Assembly: GCA_963788085.1 (NCBI GenBank)
Contig: CAWBFS010000017.1
Span: forward strand, 62,001 to 126,000
Source of the DNA: AP-15 sp963788085
GTDB taxonomy: Bacteria > Pseudomonadota > Alphaproteobacteria > ATCC43930 > CGMCC-115725
Reading direction: 5' to 3'
DNA: 64,000 bases
The position numbers were made by a program, and so were the translations under genes. Positions 18,450 to 27,084 of the stretch are shown piece after piece. How positions within the stretch are numbered: position 1 is the stretch's first letter; every line of letters starts with the position of its first letter. The notes under the pieces are model-generated. The model was not told where the DNA came from. It ran no database searches and was given only the letters and a program-made list of their open reading frames with translations.

Positions 18450-19474
18450 GCGGGCGGCGGTGCATCGCTCAGCAATGTGCGGCGGAATTCCTGATAACGT
18501 GGTCCGTTCCAGATCTGCCGAAGGTTCTCCTGGGTTGCATCCCCCAAGGTGAAATTATCATAGCCGCGCATCGAAAACGGCGCGATACAGCACGGGATCG
18601 CTCGGCCGTGGGCGGTGAAATACATCAGTGTCCAGGGCCGCCGGCACAGCGACCATGGCTGGTCCTCGGCGGCGCGTTTGAGGCTGGTGCCGGGCTCGGT
18701 CGCACCGGAGGCGTTGAAATTGACCCCGAGAGTCTCGGCCAGCGCCGCTGCCTCGGCGACTTGGTTTACCTCGCCTCCGTCGAGTTGCTCGAACAAGGCG
18801 GATTGCGCGCGCGCCAAGCCCTCGCCTTCCGGCGTAAAGACCAGGCGCTGAAGATGGATCTCCGACACCCCGATACGGTGCGCCAACCGCACAAATTCCG
18901 GCAGCTGATCGATTGTCTCCTTCAGCCCGGTCAGCCACAGCGACACCAACGGGCGCTCGATGCCTTCGGTGCGCTGCAATGCGGTGAAGGCGCCCACATT
19001 GCGCACGATCCGGGCGAACATGTCCTTGCCGCGCACCGCGAGAAAGGTCTCCGGCTCGGCCGCATCGAGCGACACCCGCAATTCGTCGAGACCGGCGGCG
19101 ATCAGTGCTCTGCCCTTGCGCTCGGTCAGCAACGTGCCGTTGGTGTTGAACAGCACGTAGGTGCCGCGGTCTTTCAGATAGCGCACCATGCGAGGCAGCT
19201 CTTTGACCATCATAGGCTCGCCGACCCCGTGCAATACGACCCGCGCGATCTGCGGAAACTGGTCGACAATACGAGTGAAGAGTTGCCAGCTCATATCGGC
19301 GGGCGGCTCGAGATCTTCGAAGGTGCGCGGGCAGGTTTCGCACAACAGGTTGCAGCGATTGGTCGTCTCGATATAAAGGCAGACCGGCTCTTGCTCGGCA
19401 ATCTCGCCGCGCGCGTCGCCAACGGCCTCGAAATAGCGCCGCGGATCGGGTTTAGGTTGCGCCGTCAATCGCAC
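18416..19474 (-). CDS. Radical SAM/SPASM domain protein
   Basis: A 352-residue radical SAM enzyme. The [4Fe-4S]/SAM motif is 'CNLLCETC' (CX3CX2C), preceded by 'CLYIETTNR'. A C-terminal SPASM-like region has Cys in 'SLCRRPWTLMYF', 'AIPCCIAPF' and 'PPACASCGVRW', with the typical 'LRQIWNGPRYQEFRR'. GTG 19474 is chosen because AGGAG lies 6-7 nt upstream; it overlaps the end of the glycosyltransferase gene by 23 bp. The open frame continues to ATG 19540. It is sandwiched between two glycosyltransferase genes with overlapping ends, so it probably modifies a peptide or sugar-linked substrate in the same pathway. The reaction is unknown. Confidence 0.82.
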   Translation of the reverse strand: MRLTAQPKPDPRRYFEAVGDARGEIAEQEPVCLYIETTNRCNLLCETCPRTFEDLEPPADMSWQLFTRIVDQFPQIARVVLHGVGEPMMVKELPRMVRYLKDRGTYVLFNTNGTLLTERKGRALIAAGLDELRVSLDAAEPETFLAVRGKDMFARIVRNVGAFTALQRTEGIERPLVSLWLTGLKETIDQLPEFVRLAHRIGVSEIHLQRLVFTPEGEGLARAQSALFEQLDGGEVNQVAEAAALAETLGVNFNASGATEPGTSLKRAAEDQPWSLCRRPWTLMYFTAHGRAIPCCIAPFSMRGYDNFTLGDATQENLRQIWNGPRYQEFRRTLLSDAPPPACASCGVRWSL

Positions 19475-20783
19475 GCCGTGCTCCTGACCTTTTGTTCGAA
19501 ACAGTTCGCCGGACGATATCGACTGTGCAGAGTATGACAAAGCCGCCGTACAGAGTGAACCCCACCCAAAACGGGATATTGCCGGTCTTCTGATCCCAGT
19601 AGAGCAGGACAGCCGCGAGAGTGAGCCACCAGGCCGGCCACCACGATGCGGCGGTCAGCAGCGCGACGAGCCAGACGAAATACCACGGATAATGGGGCGA
19701 GGCGAAGAACAGCGCCGCCGTGCCCAACGCCATCGCCCAGTTCAGGCCCGAGCACGAATCCGGCCGGCGGCGCAGAGCACCGATCGCCAGCCCGGCCATG
19801 ACGCTCGCGGCCAAGCCGAAATAAGCGGCGAGCGGTATGGCAACGGCGCGCCGGGCCATGCCGAGAAGCCAGAAGCCACTGCCGGAGCCCAAATTTTCCT
19901 CGGCGACATAGCCGGGCAGAAACCCCAAAGCCCGCGACCCGACGCCGATATAGGGGAGATAGGCGACAACGATTACGGCGATGAAGGTGGCGGGCCATCG
20001 CCAATCGCCCAAGTTTGACTTAGCCGGGCGCCACAGCGCGGGCGCCAGAACCAACGGGAAAAATTTTACCAGTGTCGCAGCGGCAAGCGCCACCGCCGAC
20101 CAGACGCGCCTTCCGGTAACGGCGGCGGCGAGCGCCAGGGCGGTAAATGTGACGATCGCCGCGTCGAGATGCCCCGAGCCGGCAATCTCCCATACCGGCA
20201 GCGGGTGCCAAGCGTAGAGCAATATGTGCTCCGGCGGCCTCCCGGCGGTTCGCAAGATAAAGATCAGGGTCCCGATTCCGACAGCCTCGATCGCGGCAAA
20301 CACGAGCTTCACCGCAAGCGCCGTCTCGGCGAACCGGGTCGCCGCCAGGAACAGCATCTGGGCGACCGGCGGGTAAATCGTCGGCGCGTAATTGTTGCGA
20401 TTGATGTTCGGGAAGATCAGCGGGTCGCGCAGCGCCTCGAGTTCGGGATCGGTCGGAATGTAGCGATAGGGATTGATCCCGGCGGCCTGGACCCGCCCGT
20501 CCCAGATGTAGCGGTTGATGTCGTCCGACAAAAAGACCGGCGCCGCAAGCGCGATCAAGCGCAGCAGGACCGCCGTTCCGAGAATCAGGACCAATGCGGG
20601 CCGCTGATCGCCGCCGCGCAGTACGAGAGCTGCAGCAACTGCCCAGACCGCTCCCTGGACCAAGCAGACGATGATAAAGGCGAGCAGATCACGGTCGAAT
20701 TGGGCGGTCAGCCCGCCCGCCGCGCCCGCCAGCAGCAAGCCGGCAAGCAGCGGCAGCTTCCACCTCGCCGTTCGCGCCCCCAC
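19452..20783 (-). CDS. GT-C type membrane glycosyltransferase (GT87/DUF2029-like)
   Basis: A 443-residue integral membrane protein with about ten to twelve hydrophobic helices, resembling GT87/polyprenol-phosphate mannosyltransferases. The likely catalytic loop after the second or third helix is 'FLSDDINRYIWDGRVQAAG', an Asp-Asp typical of GT-C enzymes; further family-like sequence is 'NNYAPTIYPPVAQMLFLAA' and 'FASPHYPWYFVWLVALL'. GTG 20783 lies inside a GC-rich REP-like repeat, so the N terminus partly derives from repeat sequence. Its 3' end overlaps the radical SAM gene. It would use a lipid-linked sugar on the periplasmic side. Confidence 0.78.
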   Translation of the reverse strand: MGARTARWKLPLLAGLLLAGAAGGLTAQFDRDLLAFIIVCLVQGAVWAVAAALVLRGGDQRPALVLILGTAVLLRLIALAAPVFLSDDINRYIWDGRVQAAGINPYRYIPTDPELEALRDPLIFPNINRNNYAPTIYPPVAQMLFLAATRFAETALAVKLVFAAIEAVGIGTLIFILRTAGRPPEHILLYAWHPLPVWEIAGSGHLDAAIVTFTALALAAAVTGRRVWSAVALAAATLVKFFPLVLAPALWRPAKSNLGDWRWPATFIAVIVVAYLPYIGVGSRALGFLPGYVAEENLGSGSGFWLLGMARRAVAIPLAAYFGLAASVMAGLAIGALRRRPDSCSGLNWAMALGTAALFFASPHYPWYFVWLVALLTAASWWPAWWLTLAAVLLYWDQKTGNIPFWVGFTLYGGFVILCTVDIVRRTVSNKRSGARRAIDGAT

Positions 20784-20822
20784 CCTAGCCTTCCCGCTCC
20801 GGCCGGGGAGGGAATGCGACCT
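20783..20822. repeat. REP-like palindrome (family C)
   Basis: The core CCTTCCCGCTCCGGCCGGGGAGG forms a hairpin and resembles the intergenic repeats at 28257-28395 and 31983-32135. The GTG start of the membrane glycosyltransferase lies at its edge. Confidence 0.6.
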
Positions 20823-20831
20823 GGGATAGAT

Positions 20832-21674
20832 CTACCCGTTGACCTGCCGCATGATTTTCGTCCACCGATCGACGATTGGCAGCACCGTGTCCGCCTTCTC
20901 GGGCGGGAACATCGGCACGACGCGGGCGACGCCCATCTCGGCGAGGCGCTTCACCCGGTCGAGATCCTCGCCCAGGCCGAACGAGGTGATCTCGATGGAA
21001 GCCGGATCGCGGCCGGCCTCCCGCGCCATTTCGCGGAATTTCGGCAGAACCTCGGCGATATCGCCGCGGGCCGTTGGAATCCAGCCATCGCCATAGCGGA
21101 TGGCGCGGCGTGCGCCATACGGGAAGGCGCCGCCGACATGGATCGGCGGGTGCGGCTTCTGCACCGGTTTGGGCCTGGCGATCATCGGATCGAAATTGAC
21201 GAACTCCCCATGGTACTCGGCCTCGGATTTCGTCCAGATTTCCTTCATCGCCTCGATGGCTTCGCGCATCCGCTTGAAGCGGGTTGCGTAGACGGTGCCG
21301 TGGTTTTCCATTTCGTCCTGGTTCCAGCCGCCACCGACGCCAAACAGGAACCGTCCCTGGCTCACCTGGTCGATCGAGGCGACCAGCTTGGCGGTCTGGA
21401 TCGCGTCGCGCTGCTGCACCAGCAGCACGCCGGTGCCGAGTTTGATGGTTTTGGTAACCTGGCTCGCGGCGGCCAGCACCACGAACGGGTCCATCGCGTC
21501 GTAATACTGTTTGGGCAGGTCGCCTCCTCCCGGAAACGGCGTCTTGCGCGACAGCGGGATATGCGAGTGCTCAGGCGCCCAAACCGACTCGAAACCGCGC
21601 TCCTCGAGCGCGCGGGCAAGCTCCATCGCCGACATCGAATAATCGGTAAAGAACATCGCGCCGCCGAAATACAT
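20832..21674 (-). CDS. LLM class flavin/F420-dependent oxidoreductase
   Basis: A 280-residue luciferase-like oxidoreductase of the shorter, F420-type subgroup. Features: 'GFESVWAPEHSHIPLSR' (about residues 28-44), 'IKLGTGVLLVQQRDAIQTAK' (about 77-96), 'QGRFLFGVGGGWN' (about 106-118) and 'KPHPPIHVGGAFPYG' (about 172-186). ATG 21674. It lies upstream of the glycosylation cassette on the same strand but is separated by a REP-like repeat, so co-regulation is uncertain. Substrate unknown. Confidence 0.87.
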   Translation of the reverse strand: MYFGGAMFFTDYSMSAMELARALEERGFESVWAPEHSHIPLSRKTPFPGGGDLPKQYYDAMDPFVVLAAASQVTKTIKLGTGVLLVQQRDAIQTAKLVASIDQVSQGRFLFGVGGGWNQDEMENHGTVYATRFKRMREAIEAMKEIWTKSEAEYHGEFVNFDPMIARPKPVQKPHPPIHVGGAFPYGARRAIRYGDGWIPTARGDIAEVLPKFREMAREAGRDPASIEITSFGLGEDLDRVKRLAEMGVARVVPMFPPEKADTVLPIVDRWTKIMRQVNG

Positions 21675-21801
21675 GCCACTCTCCTTTGCAATCTCCTGGT
21701 CGGCGGCGAGGTTAGCCGTTGGCGTACGCCGGCGCTATCGATTACCTGTATCCGCACGCGAATCGCATCCTCGCCTGGCCAACGATCGGGAGAGGGCTCA
21801 C

Positions 21802-22920
21802 ATGGGGACCGAAGGGCGCGCGGAAGGATTCTCGGCCGGGCCGGGAGGCTCGCGCAAAATCATCCATATCGACATGGATGCGTTCTACGCATCGGTCGAA
21901 CAGCGTGACAATCCAGAGCTGCGCGGGAAGCCGGTCGCGGTCGGCGGATCGCGCGAACGCGGTGTCGTTGCGGCCGCTAGTTACGAGGCACGCAAGTTCG
22001 GCGTGCACTCCGCGATGCCGTCGATCACGGCTAAGCGAAAATGCCCCGATTTGATCTTCGTCAAGCCCAGGTTCGATGCCTACAAGGCGATCTCTCTGCA
22101 GATCCGGGAGATATTCGCCGCATACACGCCGATCATCGAGCCATTGTCACTCGACGAGGCGTATCTCGATGTCACTGAAAACCTCAAGGGCATCATCTCG
22201 GCGACACAGATCGCGGAAGAGATCCGGGCAAGGATCCGAGGCGAAACCGAGCTGACCGCTTCGGCCGGCGTCTCCTACAATAAGTTCCTCGCCAAACTCG
22301 CCTCGGATCACCGCAAGCCGGACGGGCTCTTCGTCATCACGCCTCAAATGGGGCCGGAATTCGTTGAGATCCTGCCAATCCGCAAGTTTCACGGCGTCGG
22401 GCCCGCGACAGCCGCCAAGATGGGGCGACTGGGGATCAAAACCGGGCTCGACCTCAAGGCACAGACCTTGGACTTCCTGCAGCAACATTTCAGGAAGGCG
22501 GGTTCCTACTATTACTGGGCTGCGCGCGGCGTCGACGAGCGGCCTGTCCGTGCCGATCGGATACGAAAATCGGTTGGCGCCGAGAACACGTTTCCGGCCG
22601 ACCTCGTCACCTACGAAGCCGCGCGCGATGCGCTCCGAGAGATCGTCGACAAGGTGTGGGACTACTGCGAGAACTCCGGTCTCCGCGGCCGCACGGTCAC
22701 GCTCAAGGTCAAATTCGCGAACTTCCAGCAGATAACCCGAAGCCGTACCGGTCAGATGCAGATCAGGACGCGAAGCGAGCTCGAACAGCTCGGCAACGCG
22801 CTCCTCCAACCTCTCTTTCCTGTCGCGAAAGGTATTCGGCTCCTGGGTGTCACCTTGTCTTCGCTCGGGATGGAAAAGGCTGAACGTGAGCCCGAATTCA
22901 CCATGCCCCCTTCGGTTTGA
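21802..22920 (+). CDS. dinB: DNA polymerase IV (Y family)
   Basis: A 372-residue error-prone translesion polymerase. Catalytic acidic residues are in 'IIHIDMDAFYASVEQ' (Asp near residue 23) and 'PIIEPLSLDEAYLDVT' (Asp-Glu). The steric and finger region is 'GVVAAASYEARKFGVHSAM', and the HhH motif is 'KFHGVGPATAAKMGRLGI'. The C-terminal little-finger domain is complete, but I see no clear beta-clamp pentapeptide at the end. ATG 21802 follows GGGAGAGG. No alphaproteobacterial LexA box (GTTC-N7-GTTC) is visible in the 127 bp upstream. Confidence 0.93.
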   Translation: MGTEGRAEGFSAGPGGSRKIIHIDMDAFYASVEQRDNPELRGKPVAVGGSRERGVVAAASYEARKFGVHSAMPSITAKRKCPDLIFVKPRFDAYKAISLQIREIFAAYTPIIEPLSLDEAYLDVTENLKGIISATQIAEEIRARIRGETELTASAGVSYNKFLAKLASDHRKPDGLFVITPQMGPEFVEILPIRKFHGVGPATAAKMGRLGIKTGLDLKAQTLDFLQQHFRKAGSYYYWAARGVDERPVRADRIRKSVGAENTFPADLVTYEAARDALREIVDKVWDYCENSGLRGRTVTLKVKFANFQQITRSRTGQMQIRTRSELEQLGNALLQPLFPVAKGIRLLGVTLSSLGMEKAEREPEFTMPPSV

Positions 22921-23166
22921 AACAAAGGCATCATTGTCGGGGCCGGCGGGACAATTTGCGAAGCAGGAGATCCGCTTGGCGCAGGCGCTGCTCGCCATGC
23001 TCGGTCGGTTGCGCCAGGATCAGACGCTCGCCCCGCCAGGAGAGGCGCTCGTCGACATCCTCAAACCCGGTCGTCGCGGTACGCCGCGGTCGGCTCGAAG
23101 ACGCGGCACTAGTAAGTCCTAAAAACACACCTTTAACCGTCAAGTTGCAAGCCCAGGAGGCCCGTA

Positions 23167-23911
23167 GTGGAAAATAGGAACGCAACCGCGGCAGTAATCG
23201 GCGCCGGTGACTTTATCGGCGGCGCCATTGCCAAGAAATTCGCGTCCGAAGGGTTCACCATCTACGCCGGGCGTCGCCACGGCGACAAGCTGGCGCCGCT
23301 CGTCGCCGAGGTCGAATTCGGCAGGGGGCCGGATTGTCGGTCGCTCGCTCGATGCGCGCAAGGAAGAAGAGATCACTGCGTTCCTCCGGGACGCCGACGC
23401 GGCCGCGCCGCTCGAGATCTGCATCTTCAACATCGGCGCCAACGTCAATTTCCCGTTGCTCGAGACCACCGAGCGGGTGTTCCGCAAGGTCTGGGAGATG
23501 GCGTGCTACGGCGGTTTTCTGGCCGGCCGCGAGGCGGCGCGCCTGATGCTGCCGCGCGGCCGGGGCAACATCTTTTTTACCGGGGCCACCGCCAGCATGC
23601 GCGGCGGGGTCGGCTATGCAGCCTTCGCCAGCGCCAAATTCGGCCTGCGCGCGGTGGCGCAGAGTGCGGCGCGCGAGCTCGGCCCGAAGGACATCCACGT
23701 CGCGCATCTGGTCATCGACGCCGGCGTCGATACCGCGTGGGTGCGCGAGCGGATCAAGGAGCGGGAGGGGGAGGCGGCCCTCGCCAATCTCGATCCGGGC
23801 CGGCTGATGCGGCCGGAATCGGTCGCCGAGGCCTATTGGCAGATCTATCAGGAGCCGCGCGACGCCTGGTCGTTCGAGCGCGAGATCCGACCCTTTGCGG
23901 AGAGATGGTGA
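23167..23911 (+). CDS. SDR family oxidoreductase, atypical active site (frameshifted)
   Basis: A 247-residue short-chain dehydrogenase/reductase. The Rossmann motif is 'AVIGAGDFIGGAIAKKFAS', and the structural Asn is in 'IFNIGANVNFPLL'. The usual catalytic Tyr of YxxxK is Phe in 'YAAFASAKFGLRAVAQSAAR' (FASAK). GTG 23167 has AGGAGG 7 nt upstream. One +1 insertion (TT at 23317/23318, GAATTCGG) shifts the frame near residue 50; removing a T joins 'LVAEVE' to 'SAGGRIVGRSLDARK'. It is 4 bp from the next gene and likely co-transcribed. Cofactor preference and substrate unknown. Confidence 0.8.
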
Positions 23912-23915
23912 GACC

Positions 23916-24522
23916 ATGGCCAAGGTAGAGTTCCACTTCGATTTCGGCAGTCCCAACGCCTATCTGGCGCATCTGGTAATCCCGGAAATCGAGCGCCGCA
24001 CCGGCGCCAAGTTCGATTATGTGCCGGTGCTGCTCGGCGGCGTCTACAAGCTCACCGGCAACCGGTCGCCCGCGGAGAGCCTCGCCGGCATCAAGAACAA
24101 GCCCGACTACGAGCGCCTCGAGACGGCGCGCTTTATCAAGCGCCACGGGATCACGAGCTTCCGGCAGAACCCATTCTTCCCGGTCAATACTTTGACCATC
24201 ATGCGCGGCGCCATTGCGGCGCAGAGGCTTGGCGTGTTCGAGCGCTATGTCGACGAGATCTACCGGCACATGTGGTCGGAGCCCAAAAAGCTCGACGATG
24301 CGGCGGTATTGCGGGCAGCCTTGCTCGAGTCTGGTTTCGATGCCGAGCGCTTCGGGGAGCTGGTCCAGGACGCCGAGCGTCAAGGCGCGGCTGCTCGATA
24401 ATACGGAGCGCTCGGTCGCGCGCGGCACTTTCGGCTCACCCACCTTCTTCGTCGGTGACGAGATATTCTTCGGCAAAGACCGGCTGCGCGACGTCGAGGA
24501 GATGATCCTGGCGTCCCGCTAG
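23916..24522 (+). CDS. 2-hydroxychromene-2-carboxylate isomerase / DsbA-like GSH transferase (frameshifted)
   Basis: A 201-residue kappa-class GST-like protein (thioredoxin fold with helical insertion). Naphthalene-pathway relatives are glutathione-dependent HCCA isomerases. The N terminus 'VEFHFDFGSPNAYLAH' carries the glutathione-activating Ser12, and the C terminus has 'RGTFGSPTFFVGDEIFFGKD'. A +1 insertion near 24378 (CCGAGCGTC) breaks the frame before 'VKARLLDNTERS'. ATG 23916 lies 4 bp after the SDR stop. The real substrate is unknown; paired with the SDR it may act on an aromatic or acyl intermediate. Confidence 0.8.
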
Positions 24523-24527
24523 GGCCG

Positions 24528-24735
24528 ATATTGCTGTATCGGGTTCTGACGCCGAAAGGGCTCTACCTCTACCCGATCGTCATGTCGATCGTCCATTGGG
24601 GCGACGTCCACATGTCGGGGAAGAAGGGCGACCGCTGCTGCACACCCACGATCTCTGCGGCCGCCACGCCTGGGTCTCGGCGCAACGAGGTAATCGATTT
24701 TGCTGCGAATTTGCTGCAGGTGCGGCTACCGTAGA
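24528..24735 (+). pseudogene. Remnant of an HxlR-family transcriptional regulator
   Basis: Reading 'YRVLTPKGLYLYPIVMSIV' then 'HWGDVHMSGKKG' matches the C-terminal dimerisation half of HxlR-type regulators (usual form: LTPxGxxLYPVxxxLxxWGDxHxxG). After a one-base deletion near 24629 the next frame continues with 'RPLLHTHDLCGRHAWVSAQ', the family's HxxCG tail. The N-terminal winged-helix half is missing because the isomerase gene ends immediately upstream. Not expected to be functional. Confidence 0.55.
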
Positions 24736-24772
24736 TCGGCGGTGCAATTTCTGATTACTGCTTCGTGCCGAG

Positions 24773-26429
24773 CTAATTGCGGCCGGCGACGAGGCCGCGG
24801 GCGATGATCTGCGCCTGGATCTCGGCGGCGCCCTCGAAGATGTTGAGGATGCGGGCGTCGCACAGGACGCGGCTGATGGGATATTCGAGCGCGTAACCGT
24901 TACCGCCGTGGATCTGCAGAGCGTTGTCGGCGTTTGACCAGGCGACGCGCGCGGCTAGCAATTTGGCCATTCCGGCCTCGATGTCGCAGCGCCGGCCGCC
25001 GTCCTTTTCGCGCGCCGCGAAATAGGTCAGCTGGCGCGCCGCCATCGTCTCGGCCGCCATCAGGGCGAGCTTGCCGGCGACGCGAGGAAAGGCGATCAGC
25101 TTCTCGCCGAATTGCACGCGCTCAAGCGCGTAGGCGAGGCCGAGCTCGAGCGCGTTCTGCGCCACCCCGACGGCGCGCGCCGCGGTCTGCACGCGGGCGC
25201 TCTCGAAGGTCGCCATCAATTGCTTGAAGCCCTGGCCCTCGACCCCGCCGAGCAACCCCTCTGCCGGCACCGCAAAACCGTCGAAGGCGATCTCGTATTC
25301 CTTCATGCCGCGATAGCCGAGCACCGGGATCTCGGTGCCGGTCATCCCCGCCGCCGGAAACGGATCCTTGTCAGTCCCGCGCGGCTTCTCGGCCAGGAAC
25401 ATGCTGAGGCCGGCATAGCCGCGCTCATTGGGATCGGTGCGCGCCAACAGGGTCATCAGGTCGGAGCGGGCGCCGTGGGTGATCCAGGTTTTGGCGCCAT
25501 AGACCCGGTAGACCTCGCCGTCGCGCACTGCGCGAGTTTGCAGGCTGGCGAGATCGGAGCCGGTGTTCGGCTCGGTAAAGACCGCGGTCGGCAGCACGGC
25601 GCCCGACGCGATCGCCGGCAGCCAACGTGCCTTCTGCGCGTCGGTGCCGCCGAGGCGGATCAGCTCGCCGGCGATTTCGGAGCGGGTGCCGAGCGAGCCG
25701 ACCCCGATATAGGCGCGCGACAGCTCCTCGGAGACGATGCTCATCGCCGTCTTGCCGAGCCCGAGCCCGCCGTGTTCTTCGGGGATCGTCATCCCGAAGA
25801 CGCCGATCCGGGCGAGCTGTTCGATGACCGGCAACGGGATCAGCTGGTCGCGGCGATGCCATTCCTGCGCATGGGGCGTGACCTCCTGCTCGGCGAAACG
25901 GCGCACCTGTTCGCGAACCATCTCCAGCGTCGCATCCTCGATGCCGATATCCCCGAATACGCCCTCCCCGAGCTTCGGCGAGCCGGGCGCCGAGCCGCAA
26001 ACGGGCTGCGGTGGCGCCGGCGGACAGGCTTCCCGCCGCTCCGGTGCGCAATGGCGCGATCTCGCCGTCGTCGAGGCCGAGATCCTGGGGCCGCGCGAAT
26101 TCGCCTTGCGCCATGGGAATGCCGCCGGCGAGCTGTGCGAGATATTCGCCATAGGCGATTTCGAGGATCAGAGCCTCGATCTCGCCGAGCTTTCCGCCTT
26201 GGTCGAGCCGCACCGCCCAGTTGCGCATCTGGCGCAGCGCCTCGACATAGCTCGCCATCCAGGCCAGCGCATGGGCGGCCAATTGTTCGGTGCCGAAGCG
26301 CTCGGGTTCGACATCGCCCCCGGGCGCCACCCGCACGACGAGCCGCGCCCGGGCGGCCGCAAGGAAAAGCTCTGCCGCGCCGAGCGCCCGCCCGGTTTGG
26401 GCCAGCAGCGCTGTGCGCTCGGTCGGCAC
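24773..26429 (-). CDS. mcd: (2S)-methylsuccinyl-CoA dehydrogenase-like acyl-CoA dehydrogenase (frameshifted)
   Basis: A 551-residue acyl-CoA dehydrogenase with the ~150-residue N-terminal extension characteristic of Mcd of the ethylmalonyl-CoA pathway ('QLAAHALAWMASYVEALRQM', 'EIAYGEYLAQLAGGIPMAQG'). The ACAD core follows: 'FGMTIPEEHGGLGLGKTAMS', 'FTEPNTGSDLASLQTRA', and the C-terminal 'NALQIHGGNGYALEYPISR' with 'NIFEGAAEIQAQIIARGL'. FAD-dependent and cytosolic. One +1 insertion (CC at 25990/25991 on the plus strand) splits the two parts. The start is tentatively GTG 26429. The other pathway enzymes (Ccr, Ecm, Mcl) are not in the window. Confidence 0.82.
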
Positions 26430-26451
26430 GGCTGCGGGCTGCGAAGCCCGA

Positions 26452-26670
26452 TCAGTCCTGCGGCAATTGGTAGTGGTAGGGGTAGACGGTGTGGGTCATC
26501 GGGTCAGCGGCGTGCATCACGTCGGAGCGGGTCATCGACAGCGCCGCGATGTCGTCCGAGATGGCGTTGAGGTTCTGAGTGTCGCTGGCCCGCTCCGGCG
26601 CGCCGATGAAGCCACAACCCACTGCATTGGCGAGCGAAAGTACGACGAGGCCGAGCCGGATGGGAGTCAT
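26452..26670 (-). CDS. Small exported protein, possible lipoprotein
   Basis: A 72-residue protein that I do not recognise. A hydrophobic signal 'RLGLVVLSLANAVGCGF' is followed by a short hydrophilic region with 'DDIAALSMTRSDVMHAADPM' and a Tyr/His-rich end. Cys at residue 19 or 20 could be lipidated, though 'NAVGC' is a poor lipobox. ATG 26670 chosen. It lies 12 bp downstream of the tiny membrane-protein gene on the same strand. Confidence 0.55.
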   Translation of the reverse strand: MTPIRLGLVVLSLANAVGCGFIGAPERASDTQNLNAISDDIAALSMTRSDVMHAADPMTHTVYPYHYQLPQD

Positions 26671-26682
26671 CAATCTCTCCGA

Positions 26683-26817
26683 TTAGGAAAATAGCTCGTA
26701 CGCTACTACGAATAGAACCACGACAAGCACCAACGAGGCCAGCAAAACATAGCGCACGACGCCTTCCTTGCTGCCCGCGCGGGCCTCGGTACCAGTCGCT
26801 ACCGGTCGTTCGGCCAT
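26683..26817 (-). CDS. 44-residue single-span membrane protein
   Basis: ATG 26817 to TAA 26683. The first 22 residues are hydrophilic and the second half, 'YVLLASLVLVVVLFVVAYEL', is one clear transmembrane helix ending 3 residues before the stop. AGGAG sits 7 nt upstream of the ATG, which strongly supports translation. Same strand as, and directly upstream of, the small exported protein. Function unknown. Confidence 0.6.
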   Translation of the reverse strand: MAERPVATGTEARAGSKEGVVRYVLLASLVLVVVLFVVAYELFS

Positions 26818-26888
26818 CGACTTTCTCCTGAACTTGCCGCGTCTCTGTTAAGGAAAACGTAAGCGCGGAGGTTTTTGATCCTGAGATT

Positions 26889-26918
26889 GCGCCCGGATTG
26901 AAAGCGCCCGGATTGAAA
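26889..26918. repeat. 15-bp direct tandem repeat, two copies
   Basis: GCGCCCGGATTGAAA occurs twice without a spacer (26889-26903 and 26904-26918) in the leader region between the divergent 44-residue protein gene and the ACT-domain gene. It could be a duplicated operator; no regulator is known. Confidence 0.75.
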
Positions 26919-27022
26919 GCGAATGGGAGCGAAATCGAGTTGACCGCGCCGGCCGACCGGCCTACATCTCGGGACGTGGCTGAGACAACGATCCATGGCC
27001 GGATTGTCCGGCGAATTACGAT

Positions 27023-27045
27023 CCCGAACCCGCCGAGGGTTCGGG
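27023..27045. promoter_or_regulatory. Perfect 9-bp hairpin upstream of the ACT gene
   Basis: CCCGAACCC (27023-27031), loop GCCGA, GGGTTCGGG (27037-27045). It ends 39 bp before the ATG at 27085. There is no T-run after it, so it could be an mRNA structure rather than an intrinsic terminator. Confidence 0.4.
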
Positions 27046-27084
27046 CCCGCTCGATTCGCCCTCTTCCTGCCGAGGACCAAGCTC

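Noticed and set aside
21675..21801. LexA/SOS box upstream of dinB
   Set aside because: No GTTC-N7-GTTC or similar motif is present in the intergenic region.
22921..23166. Possible small genes between dinB and the SDR on either strand
   Set aside because: A helical stretch ('RLAQALLAMLGRLRQDQ') can be read on plus, but there is no start with a ribosome binding site and competing frames look equally plausible.
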